64,000 nt of DNA from Roseomonas sp. E05 (GTDB lineage Bacteria; Pseudomonadota; Alphaproteobacteria; Acetobacterales; Acetobacteraceae): contig NZ_JASIRT010000009.1 in NCBI RefSeq assembly GCF_030063475.1, positions 62,001 to 126,000 on the forward strand, in the 5' to 3' direction. Each line of letters starts with the position of its first letter. Position 1 is the stretch's first letter. Of the stretch, positions 1-7,899 are shown one piece after another. The translations under genes were made by a program, and so were the position numbers. The notes beneath the pieces were generated by a model. It saw only the letters and a list, made by a program, of their open reading frames with translations. It did no database searches and was not told where the DNA came from.

Positions 1-2
1 CG

Positions 3-491
3 ACCACGGCGGGCGAGATCGACTGCCTGGGCGACGAATCCAGCGGCGAGGCCGAGTTTCTGATCCTGGTGGATGAGCAGGGTGCCTGGTGGGTGGGCGT
101 CGGCTCCGACCACACCGACCGCAAGGTGGAGACCTACTCGGTCGCCGTCTCCAAGCAGGTCTGCCCCAAGCCGGTGGCGTCGGCACTCTGGCGCTTCGAG
201 GATGTGGCGGAGCACTGGGACCGGCTGGAACTGCGCTCCTGGGTGCAGGAAGGCGGCGACTGGGTGCTCTACCAGGAAGGCAGCGTCGCCGCGATGCGCG
301 ACCCGCGCGACCTGGCGAAAGCCTATCGCGCCCTGGGGCGCGCGTTGCTGCCCGGCACCATCATGTTCGGCGGCACGCTGCCGGCCATTGGTGGTATCCG
401 GCCGCGCGCCGGCTTCCGGATGGAACTGCGCGACCCCGTTCGCGGGCGCGCCATCAGCCACAGCTACGCGGCCAACTGGCTGGCCGAGTAA
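3..491 (+). CDS. DUF2848 family protein, 5' truncated by window edge
   Basis: The frame is open from the first bases, so the N-terminus lies outside the window; 162 residues are visible. The blocks GVGSDHTDRKVE, KQVCPKPVA, LYQEGSVAAM and LPGTIMFGGTLPAIGGIRP resemble my recollection of DUF2848, a family I associate with the fumarylacetoacetate-hydrolase fold. No reaction is established for it. It is followed after 13 bp by a cupin and an amidase that overlap each other, so all three are probably co-transcribed and act on one amide- or acid-type substrate brought in by the Bug receptor downstream. The family assignment is from motif memory only. Confidence 0.75.
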   Translation, partial: TTAGEIDCLGDESSGEAEFLILVDEQGAWWVGVGSDHTDRKVETYSVAVSKQVCPKPVASALWRFEDVAEHWDRLELRSWVQEGGDWVLYQEGSVAAMRDPRDLAKAYRALGRALLPGTIMFGGTLPAIGGIRPRAGFRMELRDPVRGRAISHSYAANWLAE

Positions 492-504
492 GGCGGAGAC
501 GATC

Positions 505-891
505 ATGCCGATCCAGAAAGAACACCTCGAATTCCACGTGCCGGATATGAGCCAGGGCTGGCAGACGCCGCCCGGCTACCCGGCCGGCATTCAGCAGAAG
601 ATCCTGGCCGGCGCGCTGGATGAGCCGAACAAGCGCGGCCACCGCACCCGGCTGCTGCGCTTCGAGCCTGGCGTCTTCACCACCGCGCCCTTCGTGCACG
701 AGTACTGGGAGGAAGTCTGGCTGGTCTCCGGCGACCTGATCGTCGGCAATGACGCGCAGGGCCAGGGCGGGGAGTCCTTCGACAAGGCCGCCTATGCCTG
801 TCGCCCGCCGGGCGCCTATCACGGTCCCTTCAAGTCGGAGACCGGCTGCCTCCTGCTGGAGATCCACTACTTCGACGAGACGCCCGCATGA
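505..891 (+). CDS. cupin domain protein
   Basis: A 128-residue single-domain protein with a cupin pattern: a first block around FVHEYWEEVWLVSGDLIVG (residues about 60-78) and a second around CRPPGAYHGPFKSETGC. The HEYWEE and YHG segments could supply metal ligands, so a small metal-dependent isomerase or dioxygenase, or an accessory sugar/acid-binding role, is possible. The ATG at 505 follows the preceding stop by 13 bp and is preceded by AAGGCGGAGA. Its last bases overlap the amidase start (ATGA, 888-891), which is strong evidence of translational coupling. The substrate cannot be read from sequence. Confidence 0.8.
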   Translation: MPIQKEHLEFHVPDMSQGWQTPPGYPAGIQQKILAGALDEPNKRGHRTRLLRFEPGVFTTAPFVHEYWEEVWLVSGDLIVGNDAQGQGGESFDKAAYACRPPGAYHGPFKSETGCLLLEIHYFDETPA

Positions 892-2243
892 GCACCGCGC
901 CCGCCCCGACCCTGGACAGCCTGGCGGCGGACCTGGCCGCCGGCCGCACCACCAGCCGCGCGCTGGTGGAGGAGTGCCTGGCGCGGATCGCCGATCCGGC
1001 CGGGGAGGGCGGGCGCGTCTTCCTGCAGGTGGATGCCGGGGCCGCCCGCGCGGCGGCGGATGGCATGGACCGGCTGCGCGCCGCGCGGGCCGCGCCCTCG
1101 CCCTATGCCGGCATCCCCGTCTCGGTGAAGGACCTCTTCGACATTGCCGGCCAGGTGACCCGGGCCGGTTCCCGCGCGCTGGACGACATGCCGCCGGCGG
1201 CAAGCGACGCCGCAGCGGTGGCGCGGCTGCGGCAGGCCGGTTTCGTGGTCATCGGCCGCAGCAACATGACCGAGTTCGCCTATTCCGGCCTCGGCATCAA
1301 TCTGCATTACGGCACGCCGCGCAACCCGTGGCGACGGGACGAGGCACGGGTGCCAGGCGGCTCCTCCTCCGGTGCCGCGGTCTCGGTGACGGATGGTATG
1401 GCGCATGGCGCGCTGGGCACCGATACCGGCGGCTCCTGCCGCATCCCCGCCGCCTTCACCGGGCTGACGGGCTTCAAGCCCACCGCGCGGCGCGTGCCGC
1501 TGGAGGGCAGCGTGCCGCTCTCCGGCACGCTGGATTCGATCGGCCCGATCGCCCGCAGCACCCGCTGCTGCGCGGTGCTGGACGCGGTGCTGGCGGGCGA
1601 GCCTCTGCGGCCGCTCGCCATCATGCCGCTCGACGGCCTGCGCTTGCTGGTGCCGGAGACGGTCGCACTGGACGGGCTGGAGGACGCGGTGGCCACCGCC
1701 TTCGAGGCGGCGCTGGCGCGCCTCTCGCGTGCCGGCGCGCGAATTACCCGCGCGCCGGTGCCGGAATTCGCCGAGGTGGCGCCGATGAACGCCCTGGGCG
1801 GCTACACCGCCGCCGAAAGCTATCATTGGCACCGTGCGCTGCTGGAGCGGCGCGGCGCTGAATACGACCCGCGCGTCAGCAGCCGCATCCGTCGTGGAGC
1901 CGGCATGGCGGCTGCGGACTATCTGGACCTGCAGCGGGCGCGGCAGGATTTCATCCGTCGTGTCACCGCCCGGATCAGTGCTTTCGACGCGGTGGCCATG
2001 CCCACCGCGCCGATCCTGCCGCCGCGCATCGCCGACCTGGCGGATGAGGCTGCCTATACGGCCGCCAATCTCGCGGCCCTGCGGAATCCGACGCTGATCA
2101 ACATGATGGATGGCTGCGCCATTTCGCTGCCTGCGGCGCGTCCGCCGGAGGCACCGGTCGGGCTGATGCTCGCGGGCCTGGCGGGCCAGGACCGGCGGCT
2201 GCTGGCCCTGGCCGCCTCGGCGGAGGCCGTGCTGGCCGCCTGA
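888..2243 (+). CDS. amidase signature family protein
   Basis: A 451-residue, full-length amidase-signature enzyme that hydrolyses a carboxamide to acid plus ammonia. The catalytic triad is visible: Lys81 in PVSVKDLFD, the cis-Ser in PGGSSSGAAV (about residue 159-160) and nucleophile Ser183 in GTDTGGSCRIP. No signal peptide is seen, so it is cytoplasmic. The start overlaps the cupin stop by 4 bp. Family members include GatA, indoleacetamide hydrolase and many catabolic amidases. There is no GatB/GatC nearby and the neighbours are a cupin, DUF2848 and a Bug receptor, so a catabolic role is favoured over tRNA amidation. Confidence 0.92.
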   Translation: MSTAPAPTLDSLAADLAAGRTTSRALVEECLARIADPAGEGGRVFLQVDAGAARAAADGMDRLRAARAAPSPYAGIPVSVKDLFDIAGQVTRAGSRALDDMPPAASDAAAVARLRQAGFVVIGRSNMTEFAYSGLGINLHYGTPRNPWRRDEARVPGGSSSGAAVSVTDGMAHGALGTDTGGSCRIPAAFTGLTGFKPTARRVPLEGSVPLSGTLDSIGPIARSTRCCAVLDAVLAGEPLRPLAIMPLDGLRLLVPETVALDGLEDAVATAFEAALARLSRAGARITRAPVPEFAEVAPMNALGGYTAAESYHWHRALLERRGAEYDPRVSSRIRRGAGMAAADYLDLQRARQDFIRRVTARISAFDAVAMPTAPILPPRIADLADEAAYTAANLAALRNPTLINMMDGCAISLPAARPPEAPVGLMLAGLAGQDRRLLALAASAEAVLAA

Positions 2244-2367
2244 CGGGCGGCTGCATCCCCGTCCCCGGGGGTGACTGCCAGGGGAACGCCAGTCGCACCA
2301 CGCCGCGAGGAAGGGCCGGCAGAGTCCCGCCGCGGCGCTCATCGATGGACTGCAAGGAGGCGGAACA

Positions 2368-3387
2368 ATGGTTCGTGCAACAGGAGTGATGGCGCGCGTG
2401 AAGGCTGGCCGGCGGCGCGGGGCGATGCTTGCCGCCCTTGCCGGCCTGCTGCTCGGGACGGCGGTGGCTGGCCCGGCCGGGGCGGAGGAGACGTGGCCCG
2501 GCCGGCCGATCCGCATGATCGTGCCCTTCGCGCCCGGCGGCGTCACCGACAGCATCGGCCGGCTCAGCGCGGAGTGGCTGGGCAAGGCGCTCGGCCAGAG
2601 CGTACCGGTGGAGAACCGCAGCGGTGCCAATGGCGCCATCGCCGCCGAGGCCGTGGCACGGAGCGCGCCTGACGGCTACACGCTGTTCACCGCCAGCGCC
2701 TCCCAGATGGTGATGCTGCCGGCGTTGATGAAGCTGAACTTCGATCCGGTGAAGGATTTCGCGCCGGTTTCCATTGTGGCCAGCAACCCGATGGTGCTGG
2801 CCGTCAGCGCCTCGCTGAAGGTCTCCTCGCTGCAGGACTTCATCGCGCTGGCGAAGACGCGGCAGGGCAAGCTGAACTATTCCTCCGCCGGCATCGGGTC
2901 CTCGACCCATCTGGCGATGGCGCTGCTGCTGCAGCGCGCCGGCATCGAGATGCTGCATGTCCCGTATCGCGGCGGTGCGCCGGCGATGCAGGCCCTGCTG
3001 GCGGGCGAGGTGGACGCCTATTTCGGCAATCCCTCCGACATGCTGCCGCATCTGGAGGGCGGGCGCATCCGCGTGCTGGCGGTGGCAGGGCCGGAGCGGA
3101 TCGCCAGCCTGCCGGAGGTGGCCACGGTGGCCGAGCAGGGCTATCCCGGCTTCCGGGCGGAAACCTGGAACGGCATTGCCGCGCCGGCCGGCACGCCGGA
3201 GGCGGTCCTCCAGCGCATGAGCGAGGCGCTCGGCAAGGCCTGCGAGGATGCCGCCTTCCGGAGCGCCCTGGAGCGGCTCGGCACCACCCCGGTCTGCAGC
3301 AGCCGGGAAGGCTTCGCGGAGGCGATGCGGCGGGATGCGCCGCTTTGGCAGGAGGCGGTCCGCATCTCCGGGGCCAGCCTGGAGTAA
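2368..3387 (+). CDS. Bug/TctC-family periplasmic receptor
   Basis: A 339-residue extracytoplasmic receptor of the tripartite tricarboxylate transporter type. The N-terminus carries a basic region and a hydrophobic stretch (about residues 20-40) ending near AGA, as in Sec signal peptides. The mature part begins WPGRPIRMIVPFAPGG, followed by ENRSGANGAIAAE and VPYRGGAPAMQALLAGEV, the typical Bug blocks. AAGGAGG lies a few bases before the ATG at 2368. It is 124 bp after the amidase, probably in the same transcription unit. No TctA/TctB partner is present, so it probably uses membrane subunits encoded elsewhere. The ligand is unknown. Confidence 0.93.
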   Translation: MVRATGVMARVKAGRRRGAMLAALAGLLLGTAVAGPAGAEETWPGRPIRMIVPFAPGGVTDSIGRLSAEWLGKALGQSVPVENRSGANGAIAAEAVARSAPDGYTLFTASASQMVMLPALMKLNFDPVKDFAPVSIVASNPMVLAVSASLKVSSLQDFIALAKTRQGKLNYSSAGIGSSTHLAMALLLQRAGIEMLHVPYRGGAPAMQALLAGEVDAYFGNPSDMLPHLEGGRIRVLAVAGPERIASLPEVATVAEQGYPGFRAETWNGIAAPAGTPEAVLQRMSEALGKACEDAAFRSALERLGTTPVCSSREGFAEAMRRDAPLWQEAVRISGASLE

Positions 3388-3461
3388 GGGCGGCGCGTCT
3401 TGCCTCGGCCGGGTCCTTGCCGCACATCCCCCGGCCCGGGCAGGGAGGGAAGGCAGTCAAT

Positions 3462-4181
3462 ATGCGCGCACAGGTGATGAAGGGGGCCACGCGGCTCGTA
3501 CGCGGCGCGGCCGGAGCGTCAGGGCTCCTCCAGGCGGAGGCTCCCGTGCTTCAGCTGAAGGACCAGGCCTATGACGCCATCCGGCACCACATCATCACCT
3601 GCCGCTTCGCGCCGGGCGAGAAGCTGAACGAGGCGCAGGTGGCTGAGGCGCTCGGCCTGAGCCGCATGCCCGTGCGGCACGCGCTGGCGCGGCTGCGGCT
3701 GGAAGGGCTCGTGACCATCCGGCCGCGCAAGGGCATCGAGGTCCGCCCGATCGATCCCGTCGAATTGCTGCAGATCACCGAGGCACGCACGGTCAACGAG
3801 TGCTACTCGACCCGCCTGGCCGCGCAACGCTTCAGCCCGCAGGATGCCGCGGAGATGCAGGCCGTCCTGAAGGAGACGGAGGCGGCCCTGAAGCGGCGCG
3901 ACACCGAGGCGATGATGCTGCTGGACAAGACCTTCCACGACATCATCGCACGCGCCTCGGGCAACGCGGTCATTTCCGATATCCTCGGCAACCTGCACGA
4001 CCGGGCGGTCCGCTTCTGGTTCATCTCGCTGGACGAGCAGACGCACCAGGGCAGCGTCCTGCGCGAGCACCGCGCGATCTTCGAGGCCCTGGCGGCGCAC
4101 GATCCCGAGGCGGCGAACGACGCGATGACGCGGCACATCGAGGCGTTTCGCCGCAACGTGATGCTGCTGATCGGCCGCTGA
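3462..4181 (+). CDS. GntR family regulator, FCD type
   Basis: A 239-residue regulator with an N-terminal winged helix-turn-helix (QAYDAIRHHIITCRFAPGEKL, then EALGLSRMPVRHALARLRLEG, about residues 27-95) and a C-terminal all-helical FCD ligand domain. The FCD domain keeps the metal-binding His pattern (FHDII, REHRAI, RHIEAF). The start at 3462 is chosen because GGGAGGGAAGG lies just upstream; a longer in-frame start at 3345 would run into the Bug gene. It lies 74 bp after the Bug gene and probably controls the amidase operon. FCD ligands are usually small organic acids. Confidence 0.9.
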   Translation: MRAQVMKGATRLVRGAAGASGLLQAEAPVLQLKDQAYDAIRHHIITCRFAPGEKLNEAQVAEALGLSRMPVRHALARLRLEGLVTIRPRKGIEVRPIDPVELLQITEARTVNECYSTRLAAQRFSPQDAAEMQAVLKETEAALKRRDTEAMMLLDKTFHDIIARASGNAVISDILGNLHDRAVRFWFISLDEQTHQGSVLREHRAIFEALAAHDPEAANDAMTRHIEAFRRNVMLLIGR

Positions 4182-4196
4182 CCGGCAGCGCCGGTC
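4180..4196. terminator. 7-3-7 hairpin between convergent genes
   Basis: GACCGGC-AGC-GCCGGTC is a perfect inverted repeat overlapping the stop of the GntR gene, in the 38 bp gap before the convergent oxygenase gene. It could terminate both transcripts. There is no T-run, so intrinsic termination is uncertain. Confidence 0.4.
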
Positions 4197-4219
4197 GAGC
4201 GGCCGGGCGCGCGCGGCCC

Positions 4220-5212
4220 TCAGGCCGTCGCCTGGGGCGGCTTGTAGCCCTGGTTGGCGCGGATGCGGCCTGTCACATACTCGCCGGCGAGCACCGGCTC
4301 GTACTTGGCCGGGTTGTCCGGCGTGACGCAGGTCGGAATGGCCTCGACCGGCGCGCGGTGGTTCGGGTTGAAGAAGGTCGGGATGGAGAAGCGGTCGCGG
4401 CCGAGGCGGTTGACCACCCGATGCGGGTTCGAGCGATAGACGTCATTGGTCCAGCGCGCCATCAGGTCGCCCAGGTTGACCACGAAGGTGCCGGGGATGA
4501 AGGGTGCGGCGACCCATTCGCCGTCCGGCTTCTTCAGCTCCAGCCCGCCGGCCGGGTCCTGGTAGAGCAGGGTGATCAGCCCGTAATCCGTATGGTCCAG
4601 GGCGCCGATGCCGAATTCCGGATCAGCGACCGCCTCGGGGGCGGGATAGTGGATGAGGCGGGTCAGGATGGTCGGCTTGCTGTAGAAGCGGACGAAGTAG
4701 TCCTCCTCCACGCCGAGGCTGACGGCCAGCACCCGCAGCACCCGCATGCCCAGTTCGCGCACGGCGTCGAAATAGGCCTCGACGGCCTCGCGGAAGCCGG
4801 GCAGGTCCGGCCACTGGTTCGGGCCGTGCAGCGGCGTGCCGGCGATCACCTCCTCGTCGTCCAGCGACAGGTCCAGGCCGAGATCGAAGCTGTCCTTCAG
4901 GTCGGGCAGCTTGCCGGGATAGCGGGTGGTGCCGATCGGCAGATAGCCGCGGTGGAAGCGGTCCTTCACGATCTTCATGCGCTCCTCCAGCGGCAGGGAG
5001 AAGAAGCGCTGCATCTGCTGGAAGGTGCCGTCGATCACCGCCTGGTCGATGCCGTGGTTCTTCACGTAGAAGAAGGCCATGCCCTGGCAGGCCTTGCGCA
5101 CCGTCTGCGCGATGGCGGTGAGGTCGGCGCCCGGCACCAGGGCCGGGCTCATGTCGATGACGGGTACCTCGTCGGCGGTGGCCGGGCGGGGCGGGGTCAT
5201 GGTTTCGCTCAT
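4220..5212 (-). CDS. isopenicillin N synthase-like 2-oxoglutarate/Fe(II) oxygenase
   Basis: A 330-residue oxygenase of the isopenicillin-N-synthase/ACC-oxidase family. The Fe(II) ligands are visible: HTD in LDHTDYGLITLLYQD and the distal His in NPHRVVNR, followed by the RFSIP motif that binds 2-oxoglutarate. The N-terminal DIOX_N region includes VPVIDMSPAL and FFYVKNHGID. The start at 5212 is preferred over 5260 because AGGAG lies 7 bases before it. It is the last gene of a - strand operon behind a purine-type deaminase and an ABC importer, so it may hydroxylate or N-dealkylate an imported heterocycle. That role is inference. Confidence 0.9.
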   Translation of the reverse strand: MSETMTPPRPATADEVPVIDMSPALVPGADLTAIAQTVRKACQGMAFFYVKNHGIDQAVIDGTFQQMQRFFSLPLEERMKIVKDRFHRGYLPIGTTRYPGKLPDLKDSFDLGLDLSLDDEEVIAGTPLHGPNQWPDLPGFREAVEAYFDAVRELGMRVLRVLAVSLGVEEDYFVRFYSKPTILTRLIHYPAPEAVADPEFGIGALDHTDYGLITLLYQDPAGGLELKKPDGEWVAAPFIPGTFVVNLGDLMARWTNDVYRSNPHRVVNRLGRDRFSIPTFFNPNHRAPVEAIPTCVTPDNPAKYEPVLAGEYVTGRIRANQGYKPPQATA

Positions 5213-5256
5213 CGGGAACTCCTGGGCCGGGCGCACCGGCCGGAAGGTTGGTCTTG

Positions 5257-6306
5257 TCAACTGCGGGGCGTGGCGCCGGCGGGCAGGGGGAGGCCCTCGG
5301 CCACCCAGAAGCGGTCGAGCGCGGCGAGCATCCGCCGCCTGTCCGCCTCCGGCACGAAGGCCGCCTCGAACCCGTTGGCGGCGACGCGGTGCAGGTCGGC
5401 GACCGTCAGCCCCAGCCCCTCGGCGGTGGCGAGGTAGTTGTCCGTCATGTACCCGCCGAAATAGGACGGGTCGTCCGAGTTCATCGTGACCTTCACGCCG
5501 GCATCCAGCAGCCGCTTGAAGTTGTGGTCCTCGATGCGGGCCACCCCGCCCAGCTTCACGTTGGAGAGCGGGCAGACCGTCAGGGGAATGCCATGCTCGG
5601 CCAGGCGCCGCACCAGCGCCGGGTCCTCCTCGCAGCGCACGCCATGGTCCACGCGGTCCACGCCGAGGATGTCAACGGCCTGGGCGACGTATTCGGCCGG
5701 CCCCTCCTCGCCCGCATGGGCCAGGAGGTGCAGCCCCTCGGCGCGCGCGCGGGCGAAGAGCCGGGCGAAGTTGGCCGGTGGGTGGCCGCGCTCGATGCCG
5801 CCGATGCCGAGCGCCGCGATGCGCTCGCGGTAGCGCATCGCGCGGTCATAGGCGGCGGTGCCGGCCTCCTCGCCCTGATGGCGCTGCAGGATGAGCAGCA
5901 GCGCCGTGCTCATGCCGAGCTTCGGTCCCCATTCATCCAGCGCGGCGATCACGCCCTCGAAGATGGCCTCGATGGCGATGCCGCGGTCCAGATGCGCCTG
6001 CGGGCCGAGGAAGACCTCGGTGTGGATGACGTTGTCCAGCGCCACCCGCTCCAGATAGGCGCGGGTCATGTCGTAGAAGTCCTCGGCCTTCAGCAGCACG
6101 CTGGTGCCGGCGTAGTAGACCTTGAGGAAGGACTGCAGGTCCGCGAAGGCATAGGCCTGACGAAGCTGCTCGACGCTTTCGAAGGGGATGCGTACCTTGT
6201 TCCGCTCCGCCAGCCGGAAGGTCAGCTCCGGCTCGATCGAGCCCTCCAGGTGGAGGTGCAGCTCGGATTTCGGCATGCCACGGATGATGCGGCTCAACTC
6301 GTGCAT
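5257..6306 (-). CDS. adenine deaminase-type amidohydrolase (adenosine deaminase family)
   Basis: A 349-residue Zn-dependent TIM-barrel deaminase. The metal-binding HxH is at residues 17-19 (SELHLHLEG), followed by HAGEEGPAEY with the catalytic Glu region, RVDHGVRCEEDP, LTVCPLSNVKLGG and MNSDDPSYFGGY. The last motif, with FGGY, resembles bacterial and yeast adenine deaminases more than classical adenosine deaminase. It converts adenine or a related purine to the 6-oxo form plus ammonia. It lies 21 bp after the permease gene and upstream of the oxygenase, so a purine-derivative catabolic operon is likely. The adenine versus adenosine versus modified-purine preference is not settled. Confidence 0.88.
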   Translation of the reverse strand: MHELSRIIRGMPKSELHLHLEGSIEPELTFRLAERNKVRIPFESVEQLRQAYAFADLQSFLKVYYAGTSVLLKAEDFYDMTRAYLERVALDNVIHTEVFLGPQAHLDRGIAIEAIFEGVIAALDEWGPKLGMSTALLLILQRHQGEEAGTAAYDRAMRYRERIAALGIGGIERGHPPANFARLFARARAEGLHLLAHAGEEGPAEYVAQAVDILGVDRVDHGVRCEEDPALVRRLAEHGIPLTVCPLSNVKLGGVARIEDHNFKRLLDAGVKVTMNSDDPSYFGGYMTDNYLATAEGLGLTVADLHRVAANGFEAAFVPEADRRRMLAALDRFWVAEGLPLPAGATPRS

Positions 6307-6327
6307 CGGTTTTGCTTTCCGTTCCGC

Positions 6328-7110
6328 TCAGGCGCCGACGACGCGGTCCTGCTCGTCATCGATCCAGAAGATGACCTTGCGTTGCACCCAGCGGGTCAGT
6401 CCGTGCAGGATCATGCCGATGGCCGCCAGCACCACCAGAATGGCGAACATGCCCGCCATATCCATGGTGAAGTTCCGCTGCAGGATGAGGTAGCCGAGGC
6501 CGCCCTGGGCGCCGACGAACTCGCCGACGATGGCGCCGATCACCGCCAGGACGATGGCGATGTCGAGCCCGGCGAAGATGTAGGGCAGGGCGTTTCGCAT
6601 CCTCAGCTTCCAGAAGATCTGCCCGCGCGAGCCGGCGAAGGCCACCATCATCTCGATCTGCTCGGCCGGGGTGACGCGCAGCCCCACCAGGGTATTCGCG
6701 ATCACCGGGAAGAAGGCGATCATCGCCGCCATCGCCACCTTCGAGGCCAGGCCGAAGCCGAACCAGATCACCACGATGGGCGCGATGGCCACCTTGGGCA
6801 CCGTCTGGAAGGCGACGATGCTGGGATAGATCACCCGTTCCAGCAGCGGGAAGCGGCCGATCAGGCAGCCCAGCAGCAGCCCGCCCCCGCCGCCGAGAAC
6901 GAAGCCGCCCAGCACCTCGGAGAGCGTCACCCAGCCATGGGTGAGGAACTGGCCGGAGCGGAAGCCGTCCAGCAGCGCGAACCAGACGGCGGAGGGCGCC
7001 GGCAGGATCAGGGGCGAGACGCCGCTCAGCCGCACCCCCGCCTCCCAGAGGGCCAGCAGCAGGAGGAAACCCAGCAGCGCCCAGGGCGCCGCGAACCGGC
7101 GGCCGCTCAT
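6328..7110 (-). CDS. ABC transporter permease, SsuC/TauC type
   Basis: A 260-residue inner-membrane protein with about six hydrophobic segments, starting with a first helix at residues about 10-25. The EAA-like loop is around IVAFQTVPKVAIAPIVVIWF and WKLRMRNALPYIFAGL. It is of the NMT1/taurine/sulfonate/pyrimidine-precursor importer type, which uses one permease gene as a homodimer. Its start overlaps the end of the ATPase gene by 4 bp (7107-7110). Together with the ATPase and receptor it forms a complete importer. Confidence 0.92.
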   Translation of the reverse strand: MSGRRFAAPWALLGFLLLLALWEAGVRLSGVSPLILPAPSAVWFALLDGFRSGQFLTHGWVTLSEVLGGFVLGGGGGLLLGCLIGRFPLLERVIYPSIVAFQTVPKVAIAPIVVIWFGFGLASKVAMAAMIAFFPVIANTLVGLRVTPAEQIEMMVAFAGSRGQIFWKLRMRNALPYIFAGLDIAIVLAVIGAIVGEFVGAQGGLGYLILQRNFTMDMAGMFAILVVLAAIGMILHGLTRWVQRKVIFWIDDEQDRVVGA

Positions 7111-7877
7111 GCGTCGAAGCTCCCGCTCGCGCCGAAATGGCCGCGGATCCGCTGCACATAGGCGCCGAACTCCGGCGAGTTGATCATCTCCAGCCGTCGC
7201 GGCCGGGGGATGTCCACGGTGATGATGTCGGTGATCCGCCCCGGACGGGGCGACATGACGATGATGCGGTCGGCCAGGAACACGGCCTCCGGAATGGAGT
7301 GGGTCACCAGCAGCACGGTCTTGCGGCTTTCCTGCCAGATGCGCAGCAGGTCGAGGTTCATCTGCTCGCGCGTCATCGCGTCCAGGGCGCCGAAGGGCTC
7401 GTCCATCAGCAGTACGGCGGGATCGTTCACCAGCGCCCGCACGATGCCGACGCGCTGCTGCATGCCGCCCGAGAGCTCGCGCGGGTACTTGGTGGCGAAG
7501 CCGTCCAGCCCCACCATCCGCAGCAGGCCCTCGGCCGAATGCCGATGCCGCCGCATGTCGCGCCGCTGCAGCTCGGCGGGCAGCAGGACGTTGCTCATGA
7601 CCGTGCGCCAGGGCAGCAGGATGGGCGCCTGGAAGACGACACCCACCTCCGGCGTCGGTCCCTCGATGGGGCTTCCGGCCAGCCGCACATGGCCGCCGGA
7701 CCGGGCGAGCGTGCCGGCAAGGACCTTCAGCATCGTGCTCTTGCCGCAGCCGGAAGGGCCGACCACGGTGATGAACTCGCCCTCCCGGACATTGAAGCTG
7801 ACGCGCGAAAGGGCCTCCACCCGGGCACCCTGTCGGGTGGTGTAGACCTTCTCGAGCCCATCGACCTCGATCAGCAT
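7107..7877 (-). CDS. ABC transporter ATP-binding protein, SsuB/TauB type
   Basis: A 256-residue nucleotide-binding subunit. It has Walker A GPSGCGKST (residues 40-48), Q-loop region VVFQAPILLPWRT, signature LSGGMQQRV, Walker B VLLMDEPFGALD and switch His in LLVTHSIPEA. Length and motifs match nitrate/sulfonate/taurine-type import ATPases. It lies 22 bp after the receptor gene and overlaps the permease, so receptor, ATPase and permease are co-expressed. Confidence 0.94.
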   Translation of the reverse strand: MLIEVDGLEKVYTTRQGARVEALSRVSFNVREGEFITVVGPSGCGKSTMLKVLAGTLARSGGHVRLAGSPIEGPTPEVGVVFQAPILLPWRTVMSNVLLPAELQRRDMRRHRHSAEGLLRMVGLDGFATKYPRELSGGMQQRVGIVRALVNDPAVLLMDEPFGALDAMTREQMNLDLLRIWQESRKTVLLVTHSIPEAVFLADRIIVMSPRPGRITDIITVDIPRPRRLEMINSPEFGAYVQRIRGHFGASGSFDA

Positions 7878-7899
7878 CCGGGCTGCGTTCCGCCGCGCC

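Noticed and set aside
867-2639. A 590-codon open frame on the - strand opposite the amidase
   Set aside because: Composition is atypical of proteins and it is antisense to a clear amidase; rejected as a shadow.
5248-7161. A 637-codon + strand frame opposite the deaminase and permease genes
   Set aside because: His/Asp/Gln-rich translation without motifs, antisense to clear genes.
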